DNA of 64,000 bases, taken from contig NC_087063.1 in the NCBI RefSeq assembly GCF_963678635.1, positions 39,506,759 to 39,570,758 of the forward strand. Direction: 5' to 3'. Position numbers and translations under genes: made by a program. How positions within the stretch are numbered: position 1 is the stretch's first letter; each line of letters starts with the position of its first letter. The DNA comes from Symsagittifera roscoffensis. Lineage: Eukaryota > Xenacoelomorpha > Acoela > Convolutidae. Under the pieces are notes generated by a model, which worked only from the letters and a program-made list of their open reading frames with translations, was not told the DNA's origin and did no database searches. Positions 1 through 11,459 of this stretch are shown here, piece by piece.

Positions 1-3000
1 CCAAGCCAGATTCCCACCGAGCCGAAAACAAGTTACCAATGGAACCTGTGGAAAACAAGCAGGATGTACAGATCGAGGAAAAACAGGCTCCAAACATTGA
101 CGAAAAAAGCAATGCTGAACAACAACCAGTTCAACACGAGGAAGTTAAACAACCAAGTGCTATTGCTGCTGATGTCCAGAAAGAAAATCCAATACAGGCT
201 CCAAGGAGTCAGAATATACCGCCTGTGGAATCAGTTAATGAATTGAAAAACAGTAATAAAAAGGTCAATAATATCGGGTCATTGTCCAATAATGTCCAAA
301 AAGAGAAGGAGTCGATTGTTCCAGACCCGAATAAAGCTCAGCAGCCAGTAAACATACAACCTGAACCACCGCAAGAGGTTGCACGAGAACATGTTCCGCC
401 AAATGTCATCGACATTGCACCAAAACCAGATGTTAATGCAGCTCCGAAACCAGATAGTGGCAATGTAAACGTTGCGGCTAAAGCCGACAATGTCAGCGTA
501 AACCTAGCTCCGAAATCTGAAAATAATAACGTTAATGTAGCTCCTAAACCAGAATCTCTAGATGTTAATGTAATGGCGAACAAGGAGGCTCAACCAGCTG
601 CAGTTGTAGACCCGAATGACCTGAAATTGAATGCGAAGCTAGATCAAGCTGGACAATCAGGCGTGGTAGAAGATGCAAAGAATTTCGCGGAAGGCAATAA
701 AACAGCTTTAAAACCTGGAGATTTACCTGCAAAAACGGTAAGTTCCAAACCATTTTTGAACTTGTAATTTATTAGGATAAATAAGGAATATAATATTTGT
801 TCTTCGATTGAAAAATTTGCGTTTAAAATTCTGTGTTTAGTCATTAGTAGTTATTTAATGACAATGAGCGAAGTTAAAACTTTTACTTACATCGTCTGAT
901 TTTTTCTTCTGGAAAAAGTCGAAAGTTTTTAACGGTCAAATTTAATTTTTTGTGTTGTCTTTTTTGGCTCCATTTTTTTATATAAAAAGGAACTAAGGTA
1001 GGTCTCCACTAAAAAGTTTTAGGGGCTGAGTTCTTACCTTTGCAATCAGCAAATACCCTTGCTACTAGACAAGCAAATACCCTTGCTACTAGCAATCGGG
1101 TACTAGACTTTTTTCCCGTAAACAACTTTGTCCACAGACTCTTTGGACTCATGGGGGTACCTTCCTTGGTTAATAATGAATTCAATTTTTGTAGTGTATC
1201 TTCCACACTTAGCCTGGTGGTAACGAATACGCCTAGGACGGCAAAGGTCCTGGTTTCAAATCTGACCAGGATCCGTTTTTTTTTTTCAAAGGGTAATGCT
1301 CCGGTTCACAAAAAATTCGGCCTATTTTGGTCTGCTTGTGTTTTGTCGGCTGAATTGCCTTATCTAACAATCGTTTATTTTAGCTGGAAACAATTTTCTC
1401 TGCAGTTGTTTTTTAACCATTTTAAGAATCCTGCCAAATCGAAGTTTGCTTTTCACATTGGTTGTAATTTTACCAACTCGATTTCTTAAAACTTTTTCGT
1501 CTTTTTTATCCGCTTGATAAAAGTCGGCCTAGTTAATATCGACCTAATGGCCTACTATTGCGTCTTTGCTTCCGAAAAAAGTTTTTGTGCGCGTGTGTTT
1601 GCTCTGAGAGGATAGTTTTTATAAGTTAAGAATTTTGTGAATTTTTTTTTGGCATGAAGGGTTTCTTCTCCGGATTTTTTGGCTTATTTAACGCTTGTTA
1701 ATTATAAATTCAAATCCAATCAAACATCCGGCGCATCTCGCGTAGAGGTAAAACAACAGCTTGAGATGGCAAAGATTTGCGGCTCGATTCCTGCTGGGCC
1801 CTTTTTTGCGAACTAAAGTTTTTGCGATTTTTCGGACTATGGTCTGTCTGTTTATATTTGTCGGCTTAGTTCCCGTAGCTCAACGGTTGTAATTATTCCA
1901 AATGGCTGCAATCTCAACGGTTGAGACGACAAAGCCCGGGAGATCGATGCCAGTTGAGACCTGTTTTTCTTGCATTGCAAATAGAGAATTTTGGCTAATT
2001 TAATTGTCGGTCTGTTTATTTTTGTCTGCTTAGTTCCGCAGAAAAGACTTTTTGAAAACTTGGATTTTTTACATCGTTTCCAAAGCTCTCTTTAGAGTTT
2101 CTAATGGTGCAGACATTTTTGTTCCGGATATTTTGGGTTTTTTTGACGAAAACGATTTTTTGAATTGTTTTTCCGTTTGATTGTCAGTCAATCATTTTTG
2201 CATAGCAAGTGATGCGAAGCTCAGGTTTGCCTATGTATTTTACCCTTGCAATATCGGTTACTTTTTTCTCGTAAATAACTTTGTTCACAGAAATTAGAAA
2301 TGGTAGTTTTAGATTCAGCTCATAATAAAATCAATTTTCTTTGCGTCTACGGCACACTTGGTCTAGAGGTATTGATTACGCCAACGAGGTCAATGGTCCT
2401 GGAGTCGAATCTGACCAGGAGTTTTTTAAAACGGTAAATCCTCTGTTTCAAATAAAATTGTCGGCTAGTTATATGTCTGCTTATCTTTCGTCGGCTTAGT
2501 TGTCACATCTTGGAATTGTTTTTTTTTTTCTGCTGCGCGCATTTTTTAATGTTGCTTTTAGTGTTCGATTTACTCGTACAATTTTTAATTTCACTAACCT
2601 TAACTTCTTATTTTCTTCTTCGTTTTTTGTTATGCCTAAAAAACCGTCTTCGGTCCTAATTACTTTGGCCTATTTTTTATTAAATTAGTGTTCTAACCTA
2701 GGAATTTTGGGCGTTTCAAGGGAAACGCAAATTTTACGCTCCCCTCCGCACTTATTAAGTAGCTTGTATGTTCACCACTCGGATTGTTGAAATTTCCTTT
2801 TTTTTTGAACAATCTTTAATTTTTTTCAGAGAGGACTGTCATTAGAAAGACCGCCTACTCGCATTGTCTCTCTATTTTACTCCTCTGTCTACAGCCTTCG
2901 AAAAAGTCTGTGGGGGAATATTTGACTCATTTTTTGATTTTTCTTTTTTATCGAAAACTGCCCCTACCAAATCTAAGTTTTGGCTTCAATGAATAGAACG

Positions 3001-6000
3001 GATTCAAAAAATTGCCCTGGATTTTTATCAAATTAAATAAAGTTTTGTATAAACTTTTCAGTTTTTGCGGATGATTTATTTTCTACCTCAATTGGTTTTT
3101 CTAAGTTTTTTTTGTTACGTTTGCTTAAATCTTTTTTTTTTATTTCGTTTCTTTCATTTTGATCTTGGTTTTAATAGCCAATTTTTAGCTTATTTTTATA
3201 GCCATTTGCTGCTGTAATTTATGCGGGTTGTTTGGTTGCAAGGTTTTAAGCAAAGTGTTTGAGCTTGTTTAAGAACTTTTGGATCTCAACTTTTTCCGGA
3301 ACTTTTTTGTTAGCGTTTATAACAATCGCAATTATCACCTATTATGGTTTAATTTTGGCGTTTTTTGTATTGCAAATGGTGCGAATCTCAGCTTCGCCTC
3401 TTTGTTAAATTTCCTGAGGAATATAAAATCACTAATTTTGGACCCAAGTTTTCTCAAATTGAGTTACTTTTATCAAAAAAGATAATCATCACCCTTACGA
3501 TAAGCAAGGGTATTGCAATCGGGTTCTACACATTTTTCCTCTAAATAACTTTGTTCACTGGACTCTTCTGGACGCCTATTTAGTGGTACCTTCTTTCATT
3601 CTGTAATCTTTTTTTTTGCATTACTGGCCTTTTTAGCCTGGAGGTAATGAAAACGTCTGGAACGGCAAAGGTCCTGGGTTTGAATCTGACCAGGACCTTT
3701 TTTTAAACGGGAAATATTCAGTTTCAAATGAAATTGTCGGCCTTTTATTTATCGGCTTAATTGTCACATCTTGGAAATGCCCTTTTTTGCTGCGCGCGTT
3801 TTTTTTGTTGCTTCTAGTGTTTGAATTACTCCTTCGATTTGTTACTTCACTTGACTTCGCATTATTTCTTTTCGTTTGTTTCGCTCGAAACCGATCTTCT
3901 GTCCAATTCTTTTGGCATATTTTTACTAAGTGACCTTATTTTGGATCGTTTCGTGTTCTTTTTTTTTCGTTTTGGAATTTTTTTTGACTTTCTGCCAAAG
4001 TTTCAGTTCTCAGAAACTTCTATTAATTTTCAACTAATTGTTGTAAATGGAAAAACCGCCTGCTCTTTCGTGTACCTGCATACTTCCCTAGTCTTTTTCT
4101 ACTTCACCCCTCCGTCTACAGCCTTTGAAAAAGTCTGTGGTGCATTATTTGACCCATTTTTTTGATTTTTTTTTCGTTTTCTTGAGAACTACCGCCTCCA
4201 AGTCTAATTTTTTGGTTCAATGAAGGAAACCGATTCAAAAAACTACCGTACAGAAGTGGCTTCGTTCAATTTTTGCACACATAAAGCTATGGCCCCCGGA
4301 ATAGTCAAATTTCTGATTTTTTGACCATTTTTTCAATCTTTTTGGCTTTTCTCGAAAACTAACCTCCCAAATCTGAAATTTTGGGCTCAATGGAGTGTTA
4401 CACTAACTGTTACACAAAGTTATGGCTCTCGGAAAAGTCAAAACATTGATTTTTTTGACCGTTTTTTTGGACTTTTTGAATCTTCTCATGAACTGCCCTC
4501 CTAATTTTGAGATTTTGGGTTCAATCAATCGAAAGAACAGGTTGCGAGAATTGTTCCTGCTGAAGCGGTGACGCCTATTTTTTTTGTTATAGAAATGCTG
4601 TTTCTTTGGGAAAATTCAATTATCTCGAAAATTTTCACTCTTATCATTTATTTTAGTAGAGAAACAACAAAAGTTTTGGGCAAGTCCAATTTTTTAAACC
4701 ACAGGTTTCGTCCCGCATCAGTATAACACATTAATACAATATCAAACACGTGCCCCAGCTTTAGCTGGGGTCCTAGTTGTTTTTATTGAGACATACGAAA
4801 ATTTTGGAAAAACATTTTCGCTTCGCCTTTGTAAAAAAAGTTATAACGAGCCTTAAGACAATTTATTTCTTTTCGGAAGAGTTTCATAAAATTGTTCGGT
4901 GTTTTTTTTCTTTGCTCGAGTTTATAGGTATTTTTCCAAGGCTTTTTTTACTCGTGCGATCATACTTGTGGTGTAACACGTAGAAGACTTATTCTGTTTG
5001 AAGTTTTGTTCGAAGAATGGTTAGAATATGTAAAAACCATGGGTGAATAAGTAGCTTGTATTCCATTTTTGAAAATTTGAATAAATGAATTGAAGAAAAA
5101 CATTTGTTTTCACTTGCAACATTATGTTCAAGCAATCAATCATCTGGGATACACTCAATTCCGATATTTTTTACCGGGCGATCTTCTAACTTAAATAATT
5201 TTTTATAAAATAGCTGTTCGCTACATGTTCTTTGCAAACGGTTATGGACTACAGCTGCTTTCAACGGAGAATCTTTATCAAAGCTGCTCTTTTTTTTAAG
5301 CGCGGGGAGGTACATATGCTGTTGATGGCTCCCAATAAATAGGGTCCCGCAATCGACACAGTGCCTCAAAGGCCTTCAGTTTGTTGGCTTCGGTGATATC
5401 AATTGAACTATCAATCAAGTTTGAGCAAATATAGCAGATTATTTCCTTGCAAATAAGGGTTGAAAACGATTTAGCGATTTTATTGAGGTACCTAGTTATA
5501 TATATATATATATATATATATTAATGGAAGGTGCTTTTGATGTCATAGAGCCCTTCTCTAAGTAGTCCTTAGTTGTCAAAACAACTATAATTGTTTCATT
5601 TCTTTATTGGTTGAAAGCTTTGGTGGATTGTTTTCACGTATTGCGAATTAATTTAAGCTATTAAAACAACTGCAAATGGTTTAAGGTTCAATTCTTTAGT
5701 AGCTTGCACCTGAAAAGTTTTTTTTGGGCACTATTAAGGCAAAATGAATAATAGATAGATTGATCATAAAGATAAACAAGTTTTTATTTTTACTAGTTCT
5801 TTTTAAAAAATTGATTTTTTTCGAAGTTAATCATTTAAAGAGATGAGTAAATACCCTAATGCTGCTCCGCTGTGCTTGCTTCTGATACTTGTTTATTTAA
5901 TACGACCGGATCAATTCTGTTAAAGATTTAAAGATGCTCAATAATAGCTAAAACTTGAAAAATAATTTAAATTTGGCGCGAGAGGTTTGAACATGGCTAG

Positions 6001-6979
6001 ATATGTGTCAGATGCATTTAAGTAATTGGCTTTAAGTTAATCAATTCGTGTATCAAAGTGAATTAAAATATTTCTGGTTGTGTTCGCTGAAATCTAAAAT
6101 ACTGTTGTCATTTCCAACTGAATAACATCTGTGTACAAACTCACGTGGATAAACGTTCTTACTTTTATGGTACCGTTTGTAGGGTGCTGAAGATGGACTT
6201 CTGAAACAGCTAAAGGAGACTCAGGAATTGCAGGAGAAGTTGATGGAACACCAGAACCAACTTATCAATAAACTTGAAGGCGAGCACGAGCCACACGAAG
6301 GCGGCGGAGGGGCGGTAAACCCAAATGATCCTGCCTCAGACAAACAGCAAGCACTTTTGCTGGGGCAACCTAGTGAAAAAGGAGGAGTTGAGCCAGGTAT
6401 GATATTGCCATTGACTTGAAGCTTTGTATTGAACAAAACTTTTCTTTAAACAAAAGTTCAAATAATGGACCGCAATTCTGCTCGCTATTGATAATATATT
6501 TAATATTTCACCGTAGCTGACGAGACTGAGAGTAACTTCGAGCCGCAAAGTTCCAGGTGTCATGCCTCAGTTTGTTTGTTTCAGATCAAAATCCAAACCA
6601 GAACCTCAAAAGTTCTGTTGGCAAGGAGAAACAGACTGGAGAAAATCAACCGAAATTTAATCCTGAAGTCAATCAAGACAGGTTGTATCTCAAGGCAATG
6701 CCTAAGCAAGCAGTCCTCAGAAACAACCAAGCAGTCAACGAGCAGCCAGTTAAGATTCAACAAATTGAAGCCATAGATAATCATCAGCCAATGGCCAACC
6801 AAAATATAAAGAATGGTGCTCCCGCTGTAAATATACAACAAGAAATGAGGAGTGTTAATGATGGCGGTGCTAAAAAAGAAAAATCAGATACTGAGTATGC
6901 AAAAAATCAAATGAAGAAGAGCGTCGAATCTATGGGTAATGCTGGGAAGAATGTTGCGAGATTAAAAGCTAGAAAATAA
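1..6979 (+). CDS. 3' part of a low-complexity, coiled-coil protein gene (5'-partial, three visible exons)
   Basis: Visible exons are <3-737, 6183-6396 and 6585-6979 (stop TAA 6977-6979), giving 447 visible residues. The frame is open back to the window edge, so the first ATG at 39 is probably internal. Splice sites fit: donor GTAAGT at 738, acceptor TTTGTAG before 6183 (phase 0), donor GTATGA at 6397, acceptor TTTCAG before 6585 (phase 1); the frame stays open across all joins. Exon 1 is rich in Pro, Lys, Gln, Asn and Val, with about five imperfect copies of a 12-residue unit around NVNVAPKPE. Exon 2 begins with a Leu/Gln/Glu heptad-like stretch (DGLLKQLKETQELQEKL), a probable coiled coil, then a GGGG linker. 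The C-terminus is basic and ends RLKARK. No transmembrane segment or catalytic motif is visible. I do not recognise the family; it could be the disordered tail of a larger membrane or trafficking protein whose N-terminus lies upstream. Confidence is high that it is coding, low on function. Confidence 0.8.
1035..2050 (+). mobile_element. Composite repeat with several tRNA-like modules (inverted partner at 22.25-23.17 kb)
   Basis: Starts with the same 5' block as the element at 3,490, including GGGTACTAGAC near 1087. First tRNA-like module at about 1213-1272: A-box-like AGCCTGGTGGTAA and B-box-like GGTTTCAAATCTG. Second module at about 1731-1800: A box GCGTAGAGGTAAAAC and B box GGCTCGATTCC. A third, weaker one at about 1876-1960 begins CCCGTAGCTCAACGG. 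Between modules recur short blocks around GTCTGCTT and GTCGGCTTAGTT. The whole arrangement matches, in reverse orientation, 22,250-23,165. It lies in intron 1 of the first gene. Arm pairing is degenerate, so these are tRNA-derived modules, not tRNA genes. Confidence 0.65.
2237..2935 (+). mobile_element. 5' part of the tRNA-like/minisatellite composite element
   Basis: Begins with the tRNA-like block (A-box-like GGTCTAGAGGTATTG, B-box-like GGAGTCGAATCTG near 2400), then the GTCTGCTTATCTTTCGTCGG linker, TCACATCTTGGA, CTGCTGCGCGC, and a block ending GTCTACAGCCTTCGAAAAAG at about 2890. The same succession appears on the minus strand at 30,889-30,235 and on the plus strand from 3,490, so this is a truncated copy that lacks the minisatellite body. 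Confidence 0.6.
3490..4776 (+). mobile_element. Near full-length composite element: 5' hairpin, tRNA-like module, minisatellite, 3' hairpin + CTAG
   Basis: Order of parts: 5' palindromic start (ACCCTTACGATAAGCAAGGG); tRNA-like module at about 3640-3705 (A-box-like AGCCTGGAGGTAATG, B-box-like GGGTTTGAATCTG); GTCGGC linker at 3735; CTGCGCGCG block at 3793; a conserved block ending AAAAAGTCTGTGG at 4140; about two and a half diverged minisatellite units (4165-4560); a 3' block with CCCGCATCAGTATAAC; and a hairpin CCCCAGCTTTAGCTGGGG (4753-4770) followed by TCCTAG. A 16-20-nt hairpin a few bases before a CTRR end is a hallmark of Helitron-like elements, and internal minisatellites are known in their non-autonomous relatives. 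No transposase or Rep/helicase is encoded. The Helitron link is inference; the repeated structure itself is seen. Confidence 0.6.
5497..5520. repeat. (TA)n microsatellite
   Basis: Uninterrupted alternating T/A of about 24 bp in intron 1 of the first gene. The rest of the intron from 4,777 to 6,182 shows nothing else I can name. Confidence 0.9.
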
Positions 6980-7170
6980 AACTAAAACTCGCTTAGAAAT
7001 TTACCATATTTGGGACGGATGGGTTTGTTGATGAATGTGCAATTTGTTTCGTTTGCTGGCGCGGAAAATGAAATCATGAAACTATATTAGTAATCTTTTT
7101 TGAATAATTTATGAGAGATGTAATATCTTCTTACCGTAAAATCATTTGTGTGTAGGTTTCACCTAGTTTT

Positions 7171-7176
7171 AATAAA
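7171..7176 (+). terminator. Candidate poly(A) signal of the 5'-partial gene
   Basis: AATAAA lies 192 bp after the stop codon at 6979; another AATAAA-like site follows near 7223. Position fits a short 3' UTR. Not confirmed by transcript data. Confidence 0.45.
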
Positions 7177-7379
7177 GTTATAGAAGCTTTACTCATGCTA
7201 AGCTTTGCTATCTTATATATTAAATAAAAGTCTTAATGCGCTATGGACGCAACGTTGCAACTTTTCTATCGAGTAAAACGTTTAAAATTATTCAGAGCAA
7301 CCATCAGAGGAAGATGAACTCCATCCAATTTCAAGGCTAGACAATACCAGGCTAATTTTTGTCCAAAGTATGTGTTTCC

Positions 7380-8480
7380 AGATTCATTTCAGTCTGAAAC
7401 GAATCCACTAAAAAGAGCAATTTCCATGCTAAGAAAGAATTTTTTGCGAACCGATTCGGTCCATGAAATAAACTGAAATATTTCAGCGTCTCATAACATA
7501 AAAACAAGCTTGCTTAGAAAAACTGCATTTTTTCGCGCACCGATTCGGCCCACGGAATAGCTTGCTTAGAATCAGTGCAAATCAGTCTATGAAATAACAT
7601 GAAAATGTTTCAAAGTTGAATCGCTTATGTAACTTACTAAGAAAAACTTGAACTTTTCGCCGACTTATTCGCTCTTTGAAACAACGTGAATTTTTTCGAA
7701 GTTTTATTTCTTTAATAGCTTGCCTAGAAAAAGTTTCAATAGCTTGAAATAATATGAAATTTCATAGCTTTAAAACCTTGCTTAGAAAATTTTTAACTTT
7801 TTGCGAACCAATGTTATCCACAAAATACCATGGAATATTTCAAAGCTTGAATAGCTTGCTTAGGAAAACTTTTACTCTTCGCGAACCGGTTCGGTCTCCG
7901 AAATAAGTTGAATTCACAGTTTCAAAATTTTCATTTCAAAGAAACTTTTGAAACTCAAAGCTTCATGGCATGAAAAGTTTCATAGCATGAATAGCTTGCT
8001 TAGAAAATTTGAAGAATTTTGCGAACTGATTCAGTCTAAGAAATAGCTTGAAACATTTCAAGTTTTCATAGCTTTAAAATCTTACTTAGAAAAATTTAAA
8101 ATGTTCCCAAACCTAATGTGTCTATGAATTAACTTGGAAAGTTTTTAAAGTTTTGTAGCTTGAAGAGCTTGATTAATATTTTTTTCGTGAACCGATTCGT
8201 TTCATTAAATATCATAAAATATGTCAAAGTTTCGTAGCTAAAATAGCTCTCTTAGAAACTATTTTAGCTTATTCATTTCGCCATCCGGTTCGCTTTATGA
8301 AATGACTTGAAATATTTGCTATAGCTGGACTAGCTTGCTTAAAAAACTTCAAGTTTTTGGGAACCGATTCTTTCTATGAAGCCTTTAAATCGATTTACGA
8401 TATGGCTAAACCTGAAATTGCTCAAAGTTTCATGATTTGGATAGCTTGATCTGAACAACAACTAATTTTTTGCGAGCCAT
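7380..8480. repeat. Satellite-like tandem array A, unit about 95-100 bp
   Basis: About ten diverged units. Each contains a form of GCGAACCGATTCGGTC, then GAAATA..CTTGAAATATTTC, then ATAGCTTGCTTAGAAAAACT. Clear copies of the GCGAACCGATTC segment start near 7447, 7536, 7803, 7880, 8024, 8188 and 8360. Divergence between units is high and several carry deletions, so the array is old. No open reading frame runs through it. Confidence 0.75.
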
Positions 8481-8559
8481 TTGATTATTGGAGGCAGGCT
8501 TGCTAGTTTTCATCATATGTACTTTGGCATGAGGGGTGACATTTAATAAGTTGGTGCTT

Positions 8560-8770
8560 GTCGGTCTTCGTTCAAGCTGGTTATTACACAAGTAAAGCTT
8601 GTTTGATAGTATGAACGCATTTTTACTCATCTAAGTCGCAAATATTAGGGTTCATTTTGAAAGTGTTCTTTTATTGCAGAATGTGCATAAGATCAATAAC
8701 CAGCTATTAATTACAGCCAATGCTAAGGATATTAACACAGACTATTATATTACAAATAGCTTTTTAGCTT
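8560..8770 (+). repeat. Dispersed repeat family D (MITE-like)
   Basis: Shares CACAAG..AAGCTTGT, CTAAGTCGCAA.TATT, TTCATTTTGAAAGTGTTC, GATCAATAACCAGCTATT and ACAGCCAA.GCTAAGGAT with 37,760-37,935. A weaker relative of the first half lies at 28,105-28,195. Here and at 37.8 kb it sits next to other repeats, so it may be a module of a larger element. No coding capacity. Confidence 0.55.
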
Positions 8771-8784
8771 CAAGGTATCATGAA

Positions 8785-9125
8785 TCTGTGGCGTAGAGGT
8801 AAGGAGGGTTCGAACAAAATAATGAGAGGGTTCGAACCTGAACAGGGTCGGATGTTTTTTCGTTTACTAGTTAAAATGCGACCGCTCTATAGATGAGGCA
8901 TTTTAGTTGGTGTTTTTTAAATTGACTGGTACTGCTAGTGCGTCGTAATTGGCTTGCGTCACCTAGCAATTATGTCACCTAGCAATTACGTAGACTCATA
9001 ATTGGCGTGCGTCACTTAGGAAATTATGTAGACTCAAAGTTTTACTTATCAGTTTTTCCCAGTAGCGCTATCGGTCATTTTTCACTTGTGTATGCGAAGT
9101 GCAACTTCTCCTCTGTGAATAAGTT
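8785..9125 (+). mobile_element. tRNA-derived SINE, family B
   Basis: tRNA-like head with A box GGCGTAGAGGTAAGG and B box GGGTTCGAACCTG, then an unrelated body with CTGACTGGTACTGCTA and GTAGACTCATAATTGGCGTG, ending in a small GCGAAGTGCAACTTC hairpin and CTCTGTG. Full-length copy at 39,945-40,295 and a truncated copy at 43,875-43,992. Arm pairing is too poor for a functional tRNA. Confidence 0.7.
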
Positions 9126-11459
9126 GGCGGCGTGACTTCTGATTTTTTTCTCGTTCGCTTTCTTATCATTGGGTTAATTTTATCAAAAAAAGTACCAGTC
9201 ATATATTGTTCTTTAAATCCCAAGAGCTTTAAACTATTTTTTTTCCGTTATTTTGTATAAATTCCATTTGTTTTTCGCTAGAACGTTACTTGAGGCTTAT
9301 AGTTGTCGCCATATTGTTAGTATCGCTTCGTTGCCTCATTAAGTGAAGGGAAAAAAGATTCATTCGAGACATTGAATAAAGGTTTTGAAAGATATAGGTT
9401 CGAATTTTTTTGAAACAGTTTTTCTACATAGCGCTTCGTTCCCTTTTCTGTCGGCTAGATTGCTATGCTATCTTTGCGGTTTATCAAAGGGCGCGAATTT
9501 CCACTCCGTCTCCGAGTTTAAAGAATCAAGTTTGCTTTTTTGTACAATTTAGATATTTTTAACGAAGTCATACAAGCTTTCGTAGAAAATCGAGACAGCT
9601 TCGAAAAAAATGGCTTTTAATGCTTATTCAGTCAATTAGTTTTTGCGAAACTTCTGTACGCATATTTGCCCGTTAAACTGGGCGTTGTCCGAAGGGATCA
9701 AGATGTCAGTGGTTTAAGCAGGCGTTCAGAATCGTTATGTTTACGACTTCAGGTTTTTCTTTAATTATCAGTTTGTGCTAGCTCTGTCTCTCTTCAATAA
9801 AAAAATTAGCTATGTACCAAAAGCTCTTCCTTTAAGTTTTTTTTTCTCAGATTAATTTATATTTTTGTTTACCTTTACTCGCAGACAAAGCTAGACCTCG
9901 CGCCTATTGAGTTAAATTAAATATTTTGGCTGAAAATATTTCGGCCACGAAAAAGTTACGTACACGAAAAAAAATTCCGGCTACTTGTTCTCAACAAAGA
10001 CAATTATTTGAAAAATTGCTCTATAACCCGAATTACGACCAATAAGTCGTTGATATGATAACACATTTGGTTACCTAAGAACTTTTGTTTGCGGTAGTCG
10101 AAATTGGCAGAAATAAAAACAGACGCTACCCCATAGTTCCTTCTCAAGCCTGGGGTTGGTCTGAACAAAAGATGAAGATCAATCAGTAAAAGTAAATAGC
10201 TTTTGCGAGTGCAAGCTTGATGACTTTTTGGTTCGAGTAACCTAAGGAAAATTGCAGTATAATGATATTCATTAACTGATTTTAGCTTAAACTAAAAATA
10301 ATGACAAGAATGTATGGTTGATGTGCTAGTGGCACATATTTATCCGAGAGTTTTGTTTTTGGTAAGTGAGGTATAAATGCACAGATTATAATATGCCTTT
10401 AAAACTCATTAATCAGTCGTTCGTTTGTTGTAAGGTGGAAATTCGTGCATCCTTGATTTAATTGTGTAATTTTCATCCGCTTATGTCTAAATTTGGGAGA
10501 AAATTTCGGACTTGTTTTTCTCGACTCAGATCGAGATGAATTCCGAAAACAGAAATTTTCGATACGAGGTGATTATTACACAGACTATTGTTGGCCTCGA
10601 TTGATTTTAATCAACCGTTCGTTTGTTTTAAAGTGAAACATAATTTACCGTTGAAATGTTAGAAGTGAATCTACTGTTGACTTATTTTGAGTGTAAGAGA
10701 CTATCTTAACAAGAAATTAGAAATCACGATTTTTATTTATTCATCATGAGCAATCTAACATTCGATAACAAAATTTACAATTTTCAGTTTGGCTTAGGAT
10801 ATGACAGCCAGAAAGCCAACCAGAGGCTTGTTGAAGGCTGCCCCGTAAAAAATAAATATCAATGCCATCATATCAAATCAAAATAACTTGATAAAATCAA
10901 ACAAGAGGCCTTTTATTTAAAAAAATTTACATAAAGCTCGATCCAGTTTAATTCAAATTAACTCTTTCGAACTAAAGCCACTAGAATAGATAAATGACAC
11001 GATCATATGTGTATTAGATTATGAACTGGTGCAAAATTTATTTAGTTACCTCGAGAAAAACAAGTAGGTCCAGCTCCTTAGAGCCGGTAATCCAGTCTTC
11101 ACAATTTTTCTTACTTCCCTTCTTGAGTCTACTGCCCGGTCCTTTCGATGAGAGGTATTCCAGGTCTAACCGAGGGAAGTAAGAAACCGTAAGATCGAGT
11201 TAAAGGTTGCAATTCATTAATCATGCAGTTATTGCCTAATATATGAATCTTGTATTAAATGGCAGAATGCTTTTTTGGCATAATCTTTTAAGTATTATAT
11301 ATTTAAATGCGGGCTTCACCATCTCGCCACGTTTAAGCTTTTCAACGTATTTGTTTTGCATGTTTAGCAAAAGAATTTTTCACGTTTAAGCTATGGTTAA
11401 GATTTGTTTCGATTTTCATGTTTGAAATCTGTTGATTTCACTAACTTTGAATTTAGCAA
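9126..11459. other. Intergenic stretch with nothing identified
   Basis: AT-rich, no open frame with protein-like character, no tandem structure. A short phrase around CGTTCGTTTGTT occurs near 10,417 and 10,617. No RNA gene seen. Confidence 0.5.

Noticed and set aside
1040-1489. 149-codon open frame near the start
   Set aside because: It runs through tRNA-like modules and linkers that recur elsewhere on both strands, so it is repeat sequence.
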